A DNA stretch of 12,500 nucleotides from Neocallimastix lanati (nom. inval.) (lineage: Eukaryota > Neocallimastigomycota > Neocallimastigomycetes > Neocallimastigales > Neocallimastigaceae): NCBI GenBank assembly GCA_016946835.1, contig JACVTC010000041.1:707501-720000 (forward strand), read 5' to 3'. The translations under genes were made by a program, and so were the position numbers. Shown in pieces: positions 10,289 through 12,500 of the stretch. The notes beneath the pieces were generated by a model, which worked only from the letters and a program-made list of their open reading frames with translations, was not told the origin of the DNA and did not search any database. Position 1 is the stretch's first letter. Every line of letters begins with the position of its first letter.

Positions 10289-10517
10289 TTTAGTCCATGG
10301 TGGTTAATGTTACTTCCAGTAAAAGTTCCACCATATGGTATGTTATGCTAATTAATAATACAAAAATACAAAAAAAAAAAAAATTTTTAATTAATAATTT
10401 ATTTTTTTTTAAATATATATATATATTTAATTAGGTGATGGTATAAATTATCCAACTGTAGCTGATAATGTTCAATTAAGAGAATTACCATCAAATGCTG
10501 TATTAATAAAGCATTAA
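8278..10517 (+). CDS. DHHC-type protein S-acyltransferase (palmitoyltransferase), ZDHHC16-like, ten exons
   Basis: Exons are 8278-8805, 8928-9000, 9115-9163, 9275-9299, 9446-9451, 9573-9704, 9792-9915, 10034-10169, 10294-10337 and 10435-10517, encoding 399 residues with all phases consistent. The enzyme transfers palmitate from acyl-CoA to cysteines of substrate proteins, in ER, Golgi or plasma membrane. Seen here: TM1 at about 24-47; TM2 at about 72-95 followed by the family DPG motif (TTDPGTV); an acidic Gln/Asn/Glu-rich loop; and a complete cysteine-rich domain at 198-241 (C-x2-C-x9-HC-x2-C-x2-C-x4-DHHC-x5-C-x4-N-x3-F) with catalytic Cys226. TM3 is at about 241-264 and TM4 at about 283-308, then the TTxE motif (TTIE, 315-318) and a cytosolic tail with NFKMFFNIG and LLPVKVPPYGDG. 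The tail suggests the ZDHHC16/ZDHHC6 branch. Cys226-Pro227 come from a 6-nt exon. AATAAA at 10587-10592 may be the poly(A) signal. Family assignment is secure; substrates cannot be inferred. Confidence 0.94.
8806..8927 (+). other. DHHC gene intron 1, non-TAG acceptor and stop near donor
   Basis: The donor is GTAATT and the acceptor is AAG at 8926-8927. The nearby TAG at 8935-8937 would put exon 2 into a frame that stops after a few codons, so AAG is chosen. It gives ...DDFDEN joined to MDIDACMEEL in phase. If the intron is retained, translation stops at 8821-8823, giving a 181-residue protein with only TM1, TM2 and the acidic loop. Exon 2 starts with ATG, but a separate gene starting there would lack the first two membrane segments. 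Confidence 0.8.
9446..9451 (+). other. 6-nt microexon encoding the catalytic Cys-Pro of DHHC
   Basis: The sequence reads ...TTAATAG, then TGTCCT, then GTAAGT. The upstream exon ends exactly after the codons for Asp-His-His at a GTAAGT donor (9300). The downstream exon starts at 9573 with TGG GTT AAT AAT TGT. Including TGT CCT gives DHHCPWVNNCVG, the invariant family core. Without it the protein reads DHHWVNNC and has no catalytic cysteine. Both flanking introns (9300-9445 and 9452-9572) have full GTAAGT donors and TAG acceptors, and no other Cys codon in phase is available. Confidence 0.92.
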
Positions 10518-11181
10518 AGAACTTTCATCAAATAAAAAAAAATTTTTTTTATTTTTTTTTAAATATATATATTGAGTTAAATTATAAATAAAACAAAGAA
10601 GTTTATAAACAAAGAAGTTTATATATTTATATATAGAATTATCATTATTTAATTTCCATTTATATATATATATATATACTTATATATATTATATATATAT
10701 ATAATATAAAAATAAAAATAAAAATATATCTACAATAAAAATAATTAGAAAGAATAATATTCATAACTATTTATAACAAAAGATAAAAATAAATAAATAA
10801 ATAAATAAAAGAAAAGTTAACATAATAAATTTAATTTATTATGTTCATTATTAATAATAATAAAAAATAAAATAAAATAAAAATAAAAAAATTAATAATA
10901 CATATTATATATAAATTATTATTATTATTTTTATTAATTTTTATTTTTATATTATATTTGCATTAAAATAACGATTATTTATACATTTATATTTTCCATA
11001 TTCTTCTTCTTCTTATTATTATTATTATTATTTTTATTTATTAAAAATATATATATATCCATATACATATTTAATAATATTAAATAAAAACCAATATAGT
11101 ATTTTACTATAATTAAAATTAATTTTGTTATTATTAATAACGAATTTTTTTTTTTTTTTTTATAATATATTCATTTTAATA
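10518..11181. other. Convergent intergenic gap between DHHC gene and exportin-7
   Basis: Both neighbours end here, so it should hold two poly(A) sites and no promoter. Besides AATAAA at 10587-10592 it contains a perfect 16-bp duplication at 10591-10622, (AT)n around 10661-10700, several AAATA/AATAA runs and an (ATT)n run near 11015-11031. No open frame or RNA gene was recognised. Confidence 0.7.
10591..10622. repeat. Perfect 16-bp tandem duplication in the DHHC 3' flank
   Basis: The unit aaacaaagaagtttat is repeated twice without mismatch, about 75 bp after the DHHC stop codon. It overlaps the last bases of the possible AATAAA signal. Any role in 3' end formation is speculative. Confidence 0.9.
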
Positions 11182-11403
11182 TTATTGCATCATTGAACTA
11201 TCATCATTTGTGATATTTATGTAAGGACTATTATTATCATTAATATTAATTAATGCAACCATATTATTATTCATTTCTCTTCTAAATACAACGAGATTCT
11301 AAAAAAAAAAAAAAAAATTAAAGGATTATTAATATATAAAATAATAATGTTAATATTAATAATACATTTTATTATAAATATAAAAATGATTTATTTTGAA
11401 ATA

Positions 11404-11442
<39 letters not shown>

Positions 11443-12399
11443 CAACATTATTATTTTATTTTATTTTATTTTTATTAATACTTTATTATTATATACTATT
11501 ATTTTACTATTTATTTTATTTTATTTTTCTTTATAATTTAAACTTACTTGAGTAAAGGTATCCCTGTTTTTGTTAGAAAGGTTATTTTCTACATTTTCCA
11601 TTAAATTTGCTAATTGCTATTTTTTTTTTTTTTTTTTTTTTTTTTTAGTAGTAGTTATACATTATTAATAAATTATGAATAAATTTTAATTTTAAATAAT
11701 TATATATATATATATATATAATTATTAATAATATTGTTTAATATAATTATTAATAATAAATAATATATTACCTGTGAAAAGTATTCTTTTCTTTCTGGTA
11801 TTTGGCATTGAATTAACTTTGTTGTGTATGATAAAAATTCCTACATTATTTTTATTATTATTAGTATATATTATATGTTATTTATTATTTTATTTATTTA
11901 TTCTTTATTTATTACTAATTTTTTATTTTATTTTTTATTTTTTTATTTAATTTTATTTTATTTTACTTTATTTTATTTTAATTATTATTTTTATTTTATT
12001 TTATTTATAACATATATAACTATACAATAAATATACCTCTTTTGCTAAAAGTATTAAACCTAATAATGGTCGGGAGTAAGACCAATTATTTGGACAATCT
12101 TCAAAAATAACGACATCTAATAGATTGTGAAGAAGATAAGCAAGAATTTGTGGATATTGTTTTAAGAATTCAACAATAATATGTGGTTTACTATTTGAAT
12201 TAATACTTTTTTCATTTTCTTTAAATACAGTTGTACAAATTTGATTAATAACAGCACAAGCTTCTGTGGATATAGAATTATTAAATAATTTAATTCCTTC
12301 CGCACATGATTTTATAATATATAAGAAAGCTTCTGAATTGAAATTATCGGAATCCATCATCTGATCATTACTAAATGTTTCCAATAATGAAAAATGTGC
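11182..12399 (-). CDS. xpo7: Exportin-7 (RanBP16 family), C-terminal four exons; 5' part beyond the window
   Basis: Exons on the minus strand are 12399-12037, 11840-11772, 11616-11548 and 11298-11182 (stop TAA at 11184-11182), giving the last 205 residues of a family usually near 1,090. Exportin-7 is an importin-beta-like HEAT-repeat receptor that uses RanGTP to carry cargo out of the nucleus. Seen here: helical HEAT-like sequence, then the conserved block LLDVVIFEDCPNNWSYSRPLLGLILL, then QCQIPERKEYFSQ, then LMENVENNLSNKNRDTFTQNLVVFRREMNNNM. Their order and spacing match the end of exportin-7. All three complete introns (11299-11547, 11617-11771, 11841-12036) are phase 0 with GTA donors and TAG acceptors. 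The first exon opens after an AATAG acceptor at 12400-12402. The 101 bases to the window edge are intron-like, so the gene is cut by the window rather than broken. Confidence 0.92.
11406..11442 (-). repeat. 37-nt homopolymer in the last exportin-7 intron
   Basis: A T run on the plus strand, which is poly(A) in the gene sense. It lies inside the intron 11299-11547 together with A/T simple sequence. It is also a likely site of sequencing length error. Confidence 0.9.
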
Positions 12400-12500
12400 C
12401 TATTTTTATAATATATAAAAAATAAATATATTTTTTAAAAAAATTTTTCTATCAATATTTTATTTTATTTTAATTATTATATTTAAAATTATAAAATTAT
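12400..12500 (-). other. xpo7: Partial exportin-7 intron at the right edge
   Basis: Pure A/T low-complexity sequence follows the AATAG acceptor (minus strand). No upstream exon or donor appears before the window ends. Confidence 0.7.

Noticed and set aside
8928-10517. A separate gene starting at the ATG of DHHC exon 2
   Set aside because: The upstream exon supplies the two membrane segments and the DPG motif that DHHC enzymes need, and it joins in phase through a GTAATT-AAG intron.
11568-11577. GTATCC-like U12-type donor (ggtatccctg on the plus strand)
   Set aside because: It lies antisense within an exportin-7 coding exon, so it cannot be a donor of that gene. No plus-strand gene is present there.
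11824-12030. 68-codon plus-strand Phe/Ile/Tyr frame
   Set aside because: It lies in the antisense of an exportin-7 intron and is low complexity.

Overview
The window looks like nuclear DNA from a dictyostelid social amoeba (Dictyostelium-type). Non-coding DNA is extremely A+T rich, with long homopolymer tracts, (AT)n and a very long (TTA)n array. Introns are short and T/A-rich, with GTA(A/T) donors and (T/A)AG acceptors. Start codons sit in A-rich leaders, and the proteins are conserved eukaryotic ones with Asn/Lys-rich low-complexity stretches. I cannot name the species from sequence alone.

Layout. (1) 124-1549, minus strand: a three-exon WASP-interacting-protein (WIP/verprolin) gene. It has a WH2 actin-binding motif, seven perfectly spaced 18-residue proline-rich repeats and a C-terminal WASP-binding motif. 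Its start lies in a hidden 25-nt first exon. (2) 1550-4693: a gene-poor interval with simple repeats, small tandem duplications, a large (TTA)n microsatellite and one possible gene relic at 4137-4304. (3) 4694-7122, plus strand: a six-exon gene for a 514-residue protein. Its last 40 residues match the C-terminal signature of PDCD7/U11-59K, a protein of the minor (U12-type) spliceosome. (4) 7123-8277: intergenic. (5) 8278-10517, plus strand: a ten-exon DHHC-type protein S-acyltransferase of the ZDHHC16-like kind. Its catalytic cysteine is encoded by a 6-nt microexon. (6) 10518-11181: short convergent intergenic gap. (7) 11182 to beyond the right edge, minus strand: the last four exons of exportin-7 (RanBP16 family).

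The four genes are independent single-transcript eukaryotic genes with no sign of an operon or shared pathway: actin/WASP control, RNA splicing, membrane protein palmitoylation and nuclear export. All exon models were assembled by hand. Reading phase is preserved at every junction, and the joined proteins restore family motifs that no single open reading frame shows. The two most interesting points are the 6-nt microexon carrying the catalytic Cys-Pro of the DHHC motif, and the apparent minor-spliceosome protein in a genome whose visible introns here all look U2-type. I found no tRNA, rRNA, CRISPR or intact transposon.
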